This document shows, in pieces, positions 34,319 through 45,760 of a stretch of DNA of 64,000 bases (position 1 is the stretch's first letter; each line of letters starts with the position of its first letter). The notes below the pieces were generated by a model. It saw nothing but the letters and a program-made list of their open reading frames with translations, did not search any database and was not told the origin of the DNA. The translations under genes and the position numbers were made by a program. The DNA is from Sambucus nigra. Taxonomy: Eukaryota; Streptophyta; Magnoliopsida; Dipsacales; Adoxaceae. The stretch lies in assembly GCA_949130495.1 (NCBI GenBank), contig OX422216.1:367746605-367810604 (forward strand), read 5' to 3'.

Positions 34319-36227
34319 TGAAAAACATCAGTATATTATTTTCACAACTATTAAAAAGGTTTAATGAATTAAGAAATACTTTTTTGAAGAAATTCTTAGA
34401 AAAATCTTAACCCGTACACAAGATGTGTTAAAATAGTTTATGTAAACAAATTATTCAATAATCTTGGAAATAGGTTTTTAGTTTAAACCTAAGTCTATAC
34501 GGAAGAGTGTAGAAATGAAAACTAAAAATCATACACATGAGATAAGTATTTTTGACGTGGTAAAACCCCACCCAATTAGGGAAACATCCACCGAGGTCTC
34601 TACACCTCAAAATAAAAAATCTGATAAAATAGTTTAAGGTTATAAGCATTCAACAGATCATACAATCATACCCTATTCTAAGTCCGGAGATATACCTACA
34701 GTCCTTGGTATTAAGACTGAATTCTTTAAGTCTTCTAAACTCGTCCTTTCTTCGTTCTTTAGCTCTGCTTCCTTACTCTTTTAGCTTTACGTCGACTCAA
34801 AGTCAGAACCTCTCAACAAACACCACTTTTGTGATGGTGAGTGAATGTGTTGTGAGTGTTGTGACTAAAATCACATGCATGCACTCACACACACTTAATT
34901 ACAAATAAATCTTACGAATATACAATAGATCTAAGAATGATATTTACTTTTCACATCTCTAAAGTATAGACTTAAATATTCCTCAAAACAGTTTCAAGAT
35001 TTGATTTCTTATACGGATCTTCAAAAATAGAGATCCTACGAATTTATTTATACACATAAATTTTTCAAAATGAAAAATTATTATATCTAAACTCAGTAAG
35101 ACATTACTTAAATTTTGTCAAATATAAGAGATGTTGGATAAAAATAATAAAAACATGATATATATAGTATCTAACACGAGAGAATGATTTCTAACTAAAA
35201 TAAATCAAACAACCTATAAATTTAAAAGAGTACATTTCACTAGTTTTAGATCTATGAGTTTTGAATAAGAAGTGAGATTCAAAAATGTGAGATTGTTCCT
35301 AGAGAGGTTTAGATATAGAGGAAATATGAACTCCAGAACCCTAACTCTCAAAATTTATTTTCTGGGAAAAATTTGAAAGAGTTTTTGTATGAAAACTAGT
35401 TTTCTCTCTTCTCTCTCTTCTCCCTTCTCTCTTTTGTTTTTTCTCTTAAACTCTCATATTTCCTTAACTCCTTAATAGCTGAGACAAATACTATTTTCAT
35501 AGGATGGTTGGAATGATCTGGAATCCTTAGGCAAATGAAGGGTTGAGATTGAAATGTTTGTTCTAATACTTAATCTAATGGTTGATAAGGAACCACATTA
35601 AAATGAATGATGGTTAGTTTTTTCTATCATGACAAGGATTGGTCAAGTAGGCATGCAGGACCTAGATTAATTTTGATCGAATAATTGAGATTCAATGCCT
35701 ATGGTGTGAGTATGAAGAAACACAAGAATAATCAATAAAGTGAAACCACGTGTCAGCCTCAGACTTGCTCTCAAACGTGTCTTTTTGAACTTTAAATAAT
35801 TCCAATTTGAACCAAAACATTATGTGCTGGTTTTGGATTCTACCCAAGATAGATTTTAAGAATTTTCAAAATATAAATTTAATCCCTAAACAATTTAAAA
35901 TCATAATTTTAATTCTATTGAAAATAGATTTTTAAAGTTTTAAAATTCCTAAAAATGTTTTAAAACCCCCAAAATTCATAATCAGTGTAAAAAAAATAAT
36001 TTTAATGCAAATTAACACACACCAACCAACTATGTAATGAAATGTAATCCTATGAGTGATTTGTGTGTGGGTTTTCCACCTGATTTGACTTTTATCTTTG
36101 CTGCTGATGATGTACTTGAACTAGCAATGAAGAATGAAGGAGGTACTCGATTTTTTCTATCTTTCCAAACTAGTTGAGGCTCCTATATAGTATAGACTCA
36201 AGTCAGTCAACTATATAGTGTGATTCA
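34319..36227 (-). mobile_element. 3' LTR of copia element K (about 1.9 kb)
   Basis: It begins TGAAAAACATC and ends AGTGTGATTCA, and matches LTRs M and D through the ACACAAGATGTG block (34,419), the hairpin at 34,593-34,608, TTACGTCGACTCAAAG near 34,788, ACATGCATGCACTCACAC near 34,872, the CTCT tract near 35,401 and GACTCAAGTCAGTCAACTATATAG near 36,195. A purine tract next to its right end shows it is the 3' LTR of a minus-strand element extending to the right. The left flank is GTAAT; no second copy is seen. Confidence 0.82.
34593..34608 (-). promoter_or_regulatory. Conserved hairpin in copia LTR K, with changed stem
   Basis: GAGGT-CTCTAC-ACCTC: five perfect pairs and the same six-base loop as LTR M, but all five stem pairs differ from those of M and D. 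Confidence 0.6.
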
Positions 36228-36241
36228 ATCTCCCCCTTTGG
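36228..36241 (-). promoter_or_regulatory. Polypurine tract of copia K
   Basis: CCAAAGGGGGAGAT on the minus strand directly adjoins the LTR, as expected for plus-strand priming. Confidence 0.82.
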
Positions 36242-36639
36242 AAATGAGAGATAAAATATCCTTTTAGTCATCTAGGACTTGTAGGGATACAAAAAATAAG
36301 AAAACCTTATTCCTATACAAAAAGTTTTATCTACCCCAAGTACATAACTCAGCTAAGAACAAATCAATACCTTAAATATATCTGATGGTACTGATTCCTA
36401 AAAAATAAGATAGCTACTTATGTCAAAGATCAAGAATTAGTGAAGATGAAGTCAAATATCTCTCCACCCCCACCCCCCATTTTGTCTCAAATGGAAAAAG
36501 GGTGAAAACCACATAACAAGAATATATCAAGCATGTAAACATCAATCTATCAACCTAAATCATACAACGGGTCACCTCAAACGTCTCTTACATAAAGTAG
36601 GTGTCCTTCAAGGATGGTTCAGACTCTTTGCTTAATCAA
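36242..36639 (-). other. 3' non-coding tail of copia K
   Basis: About 400 bp without a coding frame. It holds a second strong purine tract on the minus strand at 36,461-36,479 (GGGGGGTGGGGGTGGAG), which could be an internal priming site and could form G-rich structures. Copia elements of the SIRE/Maximus kind have long 3' non-coding parts like this. The remainder of K (pol, gag) is missing; element E's accessory gene starts at about 36,640. Confidence 0.55.
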
Positions 36640-38004
36640 GATGGCATTTTTGTTGATTATGTCCCTTTCCAACCGTTCAACTTTACACCCTTCCTACTAG
36701 TTATGAAGAAACAGAGGATGGTGAGGGTGTTGGTGAGTCTTCAATGGCGCATGAGACTTCCATGGTGATGGCCAGATCGACAGTAGATGTGGCCCAAGAT
36801 AAGGATAAGGTGTAATTATCTTAGAATTTTTCTTTTCTTTATCTTTTCATAATGTTTGTTTTATTTCTATTGTAATCAAGAACTATAGTCCTTTCTCCAT
36901 ATGTTTAATGAAGTTTTCCAACACCCCCTTATTAGATGTCTGTATTTACTGAATTGGTTTCCTAGTTTCCCATATTTTATTCTTCAGTTTAACTCGAGGA
37001 GATCTATCATAGTCGCCACTAAGAGTAATCTTTATAGGACAGGTGTTTGGCTCCTTGGAGTAGGGCATGAAAAATTGGAGGAGGATGAGTTGGCAGAATT
37101 TCTCATCCTGGATGCTTCTAAACAGGTTAAAGAATTGTACATTCATTTTCATAGGTTATTTAACTAAGCTATAGTGAACAACGCTATTTACTATGAGATG
37201 ATTCTCAAAATTCAAGAGGACCATGAATCGTTCATTGCCAGCCTACATTATGATTATAAAGAAAATTATATTCGATTAAGCCAAGAGAGAGGTTTTGAGT
37301 AGAGGCTCTAAGATATATTTTAAGCACACAAGAAGAGGGAGTTTAAAATGAACAATAGTTGAATAATTCCATAGATGCTACAAGTCTATTAGAATATGAA
37401 AAAAATTCTCTTAGAAATAAATTGAATATCTTGAAGAAATATTTATGGACTGGAAAAAATGAAGGTCTATCCTTCTTGGAAAGATAATATGACCAGTTAA
37501 GGGAAGAGATAAAAATTCTGAAGAAAAAAAAAATTGGTCAATCATCCAAGAAATTGGTGGTTGCTCATCGCACCGTAGAAGAAGAAAGGAAGAAGAAAAC
37601 TCTTGCAAACTAGGCAACCTTGATTAAGAACCGAACTGCTTCCACTAAGAAACTATCCGATAAGGATGACAAGATGTCTTTTCAATTTCATAAAAAACCT
37701 AGAACTGTTTGGATAAATGGGTACGCGAAGCCTTGTTATATATAGGAGATAAGTTGGAACAATCTAAGAAACCGGGTTATAAATAGGGTAAGTTGAATGC
37801 TTTGCCTGTACAGAAGGTTTTCGATAAATATACCCTATTGCATTAGCATGATCCTGGTGTTCTTTACTATCCAAATCCTACTTTTAAGTTTGATGCTAGT
37901 TGAATTCCTTCTGAAGCCTTATTAAAAGCCTAATCGGAAATTAAATGGGTGCTTACAATATTGAAGATGAAGAGAATTTAATCATACCTCAATATTTAAT
38001 AAAT
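36640..38004 (+). pseudogene. Antisense accessory gene of Tat element E, first part
   Basis: Element E reads on the minus strand; this gene reads on the plus strand at its 3' side, the same arrangement as in G and F. SYEETEDGEGVGESS and STVDVAQDKDK (to 36,809) are followed by a donor AAG/GTGTAA and, at 36,987, an acceptor TTATTCTTCAG; the 178 bp intron joins two frames in phase, continuing FNSRRSIIVATKSN and LEEDELAEFLILDASKQ. Later segments (37,170-37,700) are rich in Lys and Glu with coiled-coil character (MILKIQEDHESFIASLHYDY) but carry many stops. The gene is cut at 38,004 by chromovirus B and resumes at 48,676. Function unknown. Confidence 0.6.
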
Positions 38005-40906
38005 TGTGACACCCCGACTAATTAAATACCAGGTAGCTACTCCTTTATTCAAATTAATACAAAATGTCAAGTTGTTTCAGTTCATAGCATCACTGTCGAA
38101 AAACATTTTAACAATTACTAGCCACCTAATATTTAAAAAGTGAGTTGTCAATTTTAATTAAATCCGATTAACATGCAATAAGTTAGATTATGAAATGCTA
38201 ACCTAACCACCACAACATAGTCACAATAGAATAACCATGGAATAATAATGAATCTGGAGGAATACTCCTCTAATAAATTCGAATACTGAATACAACCAAA
38301 TACAAAGTCTGAATCACTAATTTATTACAACCCAAAATCTGAAATAAAACTGAGTATGTAAGATGTCTCTAAAACTGAGGAGGCGACATGCCCAACAGAT
38401 GAGGAAATCTGAAAATAGAGTCAAGAAAGAAAATGGAGGCGTCTACTGTCGAGGTCCTGTAACTTCCACAGCAGCTACAACACGTCACCGGAATGGAACT
38501 CCTACGCTTGGTGTCCTTGTGGCTAGTCACCTAAAAGGTTTTTACAAGAAAATAAATTTGAAAGCAAATGGGTCAGAGCCCTATTGTGAAAACAATTTAA
38601 AAGATAGCAAATGTTTAATACCATTAAACAGTGAATATAAAATACATGAGAATGCGTGCACTCACATGAGCTCCTCACCTCTCAAGTAAGTGTTCACTCC
38701 TATCGTTCCCGTACCCGTTCTAATTATTCCCATATCTATCTAATCCAATACACAATCTAAAATTACCATACGATTTCCAATTCAATTACCGACATCTTGA
38801 TTTAAACAGAGAGTGTTACTTTTCTTCTTAATTCTCAAAATTTGTAATAATAATCACTAGGGATTTTCCATTTTTAACTCTACAAAAATGTTGCTATTAT
38901 TCACACTTACATTTATACATGACAGTTCATTTCAATTAATAGTATATTTTTCTCATCATAAATATACAATACTGGCACCCCGAGACTAAGCTGCGGTCCA
39001 CACATACTCTGCTATCGAATCGCGGTACATCACGTACATAAGGACCACGTATTCTGAATCTCTCAGGAATCGTTTCGATAAGTACCAAACACACATAACG
39101 GAGGCGAACATAGTTCACATCACATGGGTCACGCACATACCTATGCTCCCATGATCAGCAGACTTATTAACTTCTCAACAAATCCTTCTCTGACCTATGT
39201 CCTCGAGGTACCAATCTAAATTCCCCCGTAGGCACATAAAGATTAGATGGTCCTGATCGAACGCCAACCTCCCGTGATAGCAAGTATGGTAGGTATGTTA
39301 TACACAGATAACCACATATACTGGGCATTCACACATCTTATATATCTTATAATATCAATAGAGGTATATTTTACATTCCCATACCGTTATTAAATGTTAC
39401 ACAATTTATAATTACCGAATAATATACATTAAAAGTTATCAACCCCTCTTACGTCGTAATTTTAGTTACTTATTCTCTAACCCATAAATGTCATCCGATT
39501 TCCTACAAAATTCTAAGTTTTACTCCTCAACATACTCCAATCTCACAACTATGCCCACTAGTCAACAAGGTAAGGTTAACACTCGATTAAATAAGTCTAG
39601 TGGGAGTTCGAAATAAAATCAGGCCTAAAAAGGCCATTCTGTCAACTCGTTAGAAATCTTGTTCGAACGAGGTTGTTCTAACGAGGGTCGTTCAAATGAA
39701 GTCTTTGAACAAACTCGTTAGAATGGATACTATCATCTCATTAGAAGCTCGTTCGAACAACTTGGGCAAGTCTTCTAATGAGTTGGCAGAATACGTCCAG
39801 AAATTCTCCAACTCGTTTTTCTTCAATTCGTCTTTTCAAAAATCCATTCTAAGATCATCCCAATTAAGTTTTATTGTTGGTAAACTAATCTAAGTCCTCC
39901 TAGGTAACTTCTTAACATATTATTGGGGTCAAATCTTCCTAATCAACATGCAATTAACATAAATTCCCAATTTTCACCCCAAACCCTATGAACTTGAACC
40001 CAAAATTTAAATGTATTCAAAGGCTCCTTATTACTTCGTTTTCAGATCATCAAAATTTATGTTTTGTGTATTGAATTCGTCCATAAGCATTCTACATGTA
40101 ATTCCTATCTCAAAATCCTAAGTTTCACCATAATTCCATTAGTTTTCCTCAAGACTTTTTAGGCAATTAAAGTTTCTACACTAAACATGGAGGAAATATT
40201 CAATGCAATTAATAACATTAAATCACTTGCCTTAGATTTGTTGTTTAGATTTTTTTTCCGGTGTTTCAAGGTTAATTCTTCCCTCTTTATGGTCACAATC
40301 TCTTCCAAAAATGATGGTGGAGAGATTGTTTGGTTTGGAAACCCTTTACCCTCTTTCTAACTTCTCTCAAAAACTTCCGTAGCCCACTCTCTCACTTTTT
40401 GGCTGATAATGGCCTTAATGGCCCTTTTAATAATATCTAAATTACCTCTAAAATTCGTGGGTTTTAATCCCCTAATCTATAAAATGACCAAAATACCCTT
40501 CTAGGTTGCCGGTTTGGCCTAAAATGCCCCGGGACCAAAACTAAACCCCTGGTTAGTGTTTTCTGACTATTTCGACCCTTCCGGACGCGTTGGCGCACTC
40601 AAAATGATCATTCGGCTGATAAAAATATACTTTAATTTTTAATTTAAATAAATTCATTCCTGACGCGACTGACACACGCGTTCCAACTAAATTTCACAAA
40701 TTGTTATATTTCTGCCTCACAACAACTTTAGTATTTTCAATACTCGTATATTACCATATATACTCAGAAACATTCAATTTTTAACATCATAATCAAATAC
40801 CAACTCACATCTCACTAGTATTTATAACTGGATTAATTCCCAAATAATTTTCATTTAATTCAATTAATTCCTTAAATAAAAATCAATAAAATTACGAGGT
40901 ATTACA
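38005..40906 (-). repeat. 3' LTR of chromovirus B
   Basis: 2,902 bp, TGTGACACCCCG ... GAGGTATTACA in plus-strand reading. It includes the palindrome-rich block at 39,639-39,789. The plus-strand frame 38,363-38,689 recurs in the other LTR only because the LTRs are copies. Confidence 0.96.
39639..39789. repeat. Palindromic-word cluster in LTR B (left copy)
   Basis: About 150 bases made of CTCGTTAGAA, CGTTCGAACGAG and variants in both directions. The outer arms CTGTCAACTCGTTAGAA (39,639) and TTCTAATGAGTTGGCAG (39,773) are imperfect inverted repeats, so the whole block can fold as one long hairpin with smaller ones inside. Confidence 0.8.
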
Positions 40907-40919
40907 TACTCCCCCCTAA
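40907..40919 (-). promoter_or_regulatory. Polypurine tract of chromovirus B
   Basis: TTAGGGGGGAGTA on the minus strand touches the 3' LTR. Confidence 0.9.
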
Positions 40920-40947
40920 TAACAGAATTTCGTCCCGAAATTCGGAA

Positions 40948-42330
40948 CTAATGAATACCTGGTAAAAATATCTCTGGATAACGTTCGCGCATCTCATCTT
41001 CGTGCTCCCATGTGGACTCCTCGGCATTATGATGCCTCCACTGCACGCGTACTAATGGTACTATCTTCGACCTTAGTTTCCTCTGGCTGTGGTTCAGAAT
41101 AACAATCGATCCCTCCTTGTAGGAACTATCGAGATGAAGATCGATGTCCTCTAAAGCAATGTGAGTATGGGCCAAATCGTCTCTAAGATGTTTCCTTAGC
41201 AAGGAAATATGGAACACATCATGAATCCTATGCAGGTGCTCCGGTAACCCAAGTCTATACGCAACTGGCCCAATCATTTCGATGATAGGAAATGGCCCCA
41301 CGTATCTTGGTACCAGTTTCCCCTTCTTTCCAAAAAGTATAATCCCCTTCATAGGAGATACTCTGAGTAACACCTGGCCCCTCACCTTGAATTCTCTGAA
41401 GAAACTCTTTCCATCAGCATAGCTCTTCTACCGGTCCTGAGCTACCTGAATACGGCTCCGTATCATCTCTATCCTTGCCGAAGTATCTTGAATCACTTTC
41501 GGCCCAAGGAGTTTGTTGTCCCCCACCTCTAACTAACATGTTGGGGAACGACAAGCTCTACCATACAGCGCCTCGAATGGAGCCATGCCAATGGTGAACT
41601 AGTAGGAGTTATTATAAGCAAACTCTACCAGTGGAAGGTACTGCTTCCAATTACCTCCAAAGTCTAGGATGCACATAAACAACATGTCCTCCAATATCTG
41701 ATTTGTCCGCTCTGTTTGCCCATCAGTCTGCGGGTGATATGCCGTACTCAACCGCAACTCCGTACCCATGGCATCCTGGAAACTCTCCCAAAATCGTGAA
41801 ATAAATATCTTGTCTCGGTCAGACACGATATTTAGAGGTACCACATGAAGTCTCACTATCTCCGCAATGAAAATATGGGCATACTGTCCCATAGTGTAGT
41901 TTGTCCTCATGGGTAGAAAATGAGAAACTTTGGTCAACTTATCCAAAATTACCCATATGGAGTCGTGATCCCTCTGTGACATAGGTAACCCCATGATGAA
42001 GTCCATGGATATGCTCTCCCATATCCACATTGGGACCTCTAATGGTTGTAAAAGTCCTGCCGATTTCTGATGGTCCACCTTTACTAGATGACAAGTGGCG
42101 TATTTAGAAATGAATACGGCGATATCTCTCTTCATTCCTCTCCACCAGTACTATCGTCTCATGTCTTGGTACATCTTATCCCCACCAGGTTGTACCACGA
42201 ACCGTGAGCCGTGCGACTCTGTCATTACCTTGTGTCGCAAGTTTTCCCCTTCTGAAATGACCACTCTCCCATTGAAGTGTAATCCCCCGTCTGAACTAAC
42301 GGTATAGTACTCGGCATCTCTGCTAGTAAT
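40948..42330 (-). pseudogene. Element B: integrase and chromodomain
   Basis: In the zinc region the first Cys is lost (KYATCHLVK). The core has ISMDFIMGLP (Asp 1), IVSDRDKIF (Asp 2) and PQTDGQTERTNQ (Glu), so the D,D,E set is complete. After a TAG at about 41,600, where Gln is expected in NNSYQS, two further stops precede [27 protein letters not shown]. The frame 41,385-40,948 ends in a good chromodomain: [37 protein letters not shown], then stop. The chromodomain keeps the aromatic Trp residues. This would tether integration to heterochromatin. Confidence 0.93.
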
Positions 42331-42362
42331 CGAACTATCTGCTCCTGATAGAACGAGTCATT

Positions 42363-43060
42363 TTATTGGGCCTTTATCACTCTCGTAACAATCTGAGGTG
42401 TAACAGTCATCACAGACATGAATGATCGGGTCACTACATCCTGGTGTCCCAACTCCTTCCACTTAGCTTTCCACACCTTGACCACCTCATCTACTGGCCT
42501 TCGGCTTAATGCATCTGCTACCACGTTAGCCTTCCCTGGGTGATATTGGATATCAAACTGATAATCCTTCACAAACTCACTCAAGCCAGCGAGTTTGACG
42601 CATATTCAGTTCCTTCTGCGTGAAAAGGTATTGTAGAGACTTATGGTCTGTGAACAGCCGAAATTTCTCCCCCAGTAGATAGTGTCTCCAAATTCGTATA
42701 GCGAATATGAATGCAGCTAACTCCAAGTCATGGGTGGGGTAATTCTTCTCGTGAGGCTTAAGCTTATAGGAAGCATAAGCTATGGCCTGACTCTCTTGTT
42801 GTAGCACACCTCTAAGTCATTGTAAGGATGCATCGGTGTAGACTAGATACTCAACTCCCTGTCTGGGAAATGCTAACATAGGCGCTGAGGTCAACTTGTC
42901 CTTCAACTCATCGAATGTCAAATGACAGGCATCGCTCCAGAAGAATGGCACACCTTTGCGAGTCAGATGTGTCAAAGGACCCGCTATCTTTGAGAAACCC
43001 TGAATAAACCTCCTGTAGTATCCTGCTAGGCCCTAAAAACTACGGATCTCAGTCGGTGTC
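42363..43060 (-). pseudogene. Element B: RNase H
   Basis: YLVYTDASLQ carries the first Asp and is followed by a stop near 42,812; [20 protein letters not shown] carries the Glu; [20 protein letters not shown] the next Asp; and [15 protein letters not shown] the last. The domain is complete in residues but split between two frames near 42,580. Confidence 0.9.
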
Positions 43061-43800
43061 GTGGGCTGTTCCCACTCCCTCACCACGAATACCTTCCCCG
43101 GATCAACAGATATCCCCCGGTCTGAAATGATATGCCCCAAAAAACTGAACCTCCTTAAACCAAACCCCACATTTCTCATGCTTTGCATAAATCTCATTCT
43201 GACGCAGTGTCTGCAAAACCTGCCTCAAATGCTCAGCGTGCTCCTCTTCTGTCTGGGAGTACACCAGAATGTCATCAATAAAGACGATGATGAACTGGTA
43301 TAGGAACTCTCTGAACACCCTATTCATCAAGTCCATAAACACGGATGGAGCGTTGGTTAGGCCAAAAGGCATAACTCGAAACTCATAGGAACCATATCTC
43401 ATCAAGAAAGCAGTCTTCGAGACATACTATTCCCTGATACGCAACTGATGGTATCCAAATCGCAAGTCAATCTTCGAGAAGAAGGAATCTCCTCTCAGCT
43501 GGTCGAATAAGTCATCGATTCGGGGCAACGGATACTTGTTTCGTATTGTGACTTTATTCAACTCCCGATAATCTACACACAACCTCAAAGATCCATCCCT
43601 CTTCTTTATGAACAACACATGGGCACCCCACAGAGAAGTACTCCTTCGGATAAACCCCTGACCCAACAACTCCTCTATCTGATCCCTTAGCTCTCTCATC
43701 TCCGCTGAAGCCATACGGTTTGGTACGCGAGCAATTGGCCGAGTGTCCGACATCAAATTGATAACAAAATCTATCTCTCTATTAGGAGGTATTCCAGGTA
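43060..43800 (-). pseudogene. Element B: reverse transcriptase
   Basis: From about 43,720: [57 protein letters not shown], then a break near 43,427 and [20 protein letters not shown] with the active site [12 protein letters not shown] intact at about 43,285. The end of the palm is shifted near 43,105. This is the enzyme that copies element RNA into DNA. Confidence 0.94.
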
Positions 43801-44330
43801 TATCCTGAAATACATCAGCGAACTCACTAACAATGGGAATCGAATCAAGTGGCATTACCACTTCCTTAGAGGTCTCTTCGTCTATAAAATACAAGTGGGT
43901 GGACGATCCTACCTCAGGGTGATGCATCGCCACTAAAAACATCTCCTGCCCAGGAATGACCAAAATAATACTCCTACTGAAATAATCAATCATGGCTCGA
44001 TACGCAACTAGCCAATCCATACCAACAATCGCATCGTACTTAGTCATCTCTAATACTAACATATCAGTAGGTAAAGTAAATCTCCCGATATCTATACCCA
44101 CACCTCTACAAATAAGAGAAATCACAGAACCCCTACTCAAGTGTGAATCTAGGAAAGTAATTATGCTCTCTGCAGTGTCTAATAACTCCAAAGTGCATGC
44201 AAATCTCATGGAAAAGAAATAATGTGTGGCCCCCATATCAAATAAAATACGCCCCATAGTCCCCTGAATACAGAACATACCCTCAATAGCAGGTGGATCC
44301 TGTGGGACTACGGCCTACTGGAGATGAAGT
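43800..44330 (-). pseudogene. Element B: aspartic protease
   Basis: [17 protein letters not shown] keeps the catalytic Asp (DMG in place of DSG), and [20 protein letters not shown] is the conserved end region. The long frame 44,278-43,427 joins protease and the start of RT without a break, showing the usual single-polyprotein layout. A TAG precedes it near 44,316. Confidence 0.9.
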
Positions 44331-44349
44331 TGTCCCTGTTGGACTAGAA

Positions 44350-45577
44350 CTACGGGGATAGGTGGCAAAGCTGGCATCTGTAGTGGTGCCAGAAGGGTGA
44401 TGGGAAATAAAGGTCTCTGGGTCTCGTGTCGAGCTCCCTGCTGCTGCTGCTATAGGGCCATGCCCCTATCAGGACACTCCTGGCGCTTGTGGCCAATTTT
44501 TCCATAAGTGAAACACTTTCCCATAAAATTCCCCCCTCTCTGACCCTGCTGTCCACGACCCTGATGGCTGTTGCCATTCCTCCCCTGGTCGTGCTGGCCC
44601 TGATGAAACTGCTGCTATTGACCATGCTGGCCCTGCTATCCCTGATGGCTGTGCTGACCCTACTGGCCCTGACGAAAACCTCCCTGACCATTTATGAAAC
44701 CTCCAGATCTAAACCTCTTAAAATCTCCCTACTGGGAACCCTGATCACCCTGTCTGTGCTGACCCTGAGCAGATTGTGCCCCGCTTGCACCATTTCCCCC
44801 TATCCTGCCCTGATGGCAGGACTCTCCTGATCGCTTACCCTCTGAAAAGTGAAAGCATTGGTCCTGACAGTGAAGCAGTGCTGCGTTAACCACATCAGAA
44901 TAAGTGGCCAACGAGAGATTTCCCAATAAGTGCTTACGGATCCTCCAGGTCAACCCATCCATGAACTTCTGAATCTTTTTCTCCTCGTTTGGAATTTCAT
45001 CGGGAATGATGTTCAAGAGATTAGTGAATTCGTCCTCATACTCCACCACGATCTTCCCCTCCTGCTTGAGGTTCATTAACTTCCTCCTCTTTTCGGTGTG
45101 AACAGTTGATGGAAAATATTTACGATCGAACCACACCTAAAACTCCTGTATAGAAAGGATATCTCTCTCCTCCGTGGTGGTAATGGACTCCCACGACTGT
45201 AACGCTGATCCTACTAGCTTAAAAATAGCTACTATCTATTTCTGTACATCTATGCACTCGTACATCCTCAAGTGCCTTTGAATGTCCTTCTTCTACTGAC
45301 TGGACACAACTGCGTCGAAGCTACCTGCAAACTCCGAAGGGTGTGCTTTCTGAAAAGCATCACAGACACGTTCCCAAGAACACGAGAATGCATGAGCCTG
45401 AACTGACGCTACTATCAGCGCCTAAGGTGGTGCCTGCTGCACAATTGCTAGGGCGGAATTTATCGCTTGGGCTATAATAGCGGCAACCTCTACGACATTC
45501 AAGGAACCCTGAGCTGGTGCAGGCTGTGGCTCGGGCTGAGAATCCCTGGGAACTCGCTGTGCATGTCGTGGAGGCAT
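44350..45577 (-). pseudogene. Element B: gag
   Basis: The start is the ATG at 45,577 (MPPRHAQRVPRDSQPEPQP). The gag core follows: CDAFQKAHPSEFAGSFDAV, VWFDRKYFPSTVHTEKRRKL, VVEYEDEFTNLLNIIPDEI and FMDGLTWRIRKHLLGNLSLA. Then a Gln/Gly/His-rich tail and a zinc knuckle CFTYGKIGHKRQEC near 44,510-44,470 in which the second Cys is Tyr. At least nine stops interrupt it, nearly all TAG, several inside Gln-Gly repeats where Gln is clearly expected. Confidence 0.93.
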
Positions 45578-45740
45578 CTGAAATGAGAGTAAAGTCTTAT
45601 AAGTTCGCAGTTATTAACTCAAAGTAGCTGAAGAGAGTAACATACACAAAAGAATACAACAATCCCAAAATATAGGGATCTATATCATAGAACGCTCAGC
45701 GGAAACATAATAAGCCGTACAGATCCTAAGAACACTAGAA

Positions 45741-45758
45741 CCTGATGCTCTGATACCA
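45741..45758 (-). promoter_or_regulatory. Primer binding site of chromovirus B
   Basis: TGGTATCAGAGCATCAGG on the minus strand, two bases from the 5' LTR; match to initiator Met tRNA. Confidence 0.93.
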
Positions 45759-45760
45759 CT

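Noticed and set aside
36901..37167. Start of a host gene at ATG 36,901
   Set aside because: The first part of this frame is intron sequence between 36,810 and 36,987; the second part joins in phase to the accessory gene of Tat E.
38363..38689. 108-codon plus-strand frame in LTR B, with a similar 96-codon frame at 46,155-46,445
   Set aside because: The two frames resemble each other only because the LTRs are copies; the frame is antisense to the element and has no recognisable domain.
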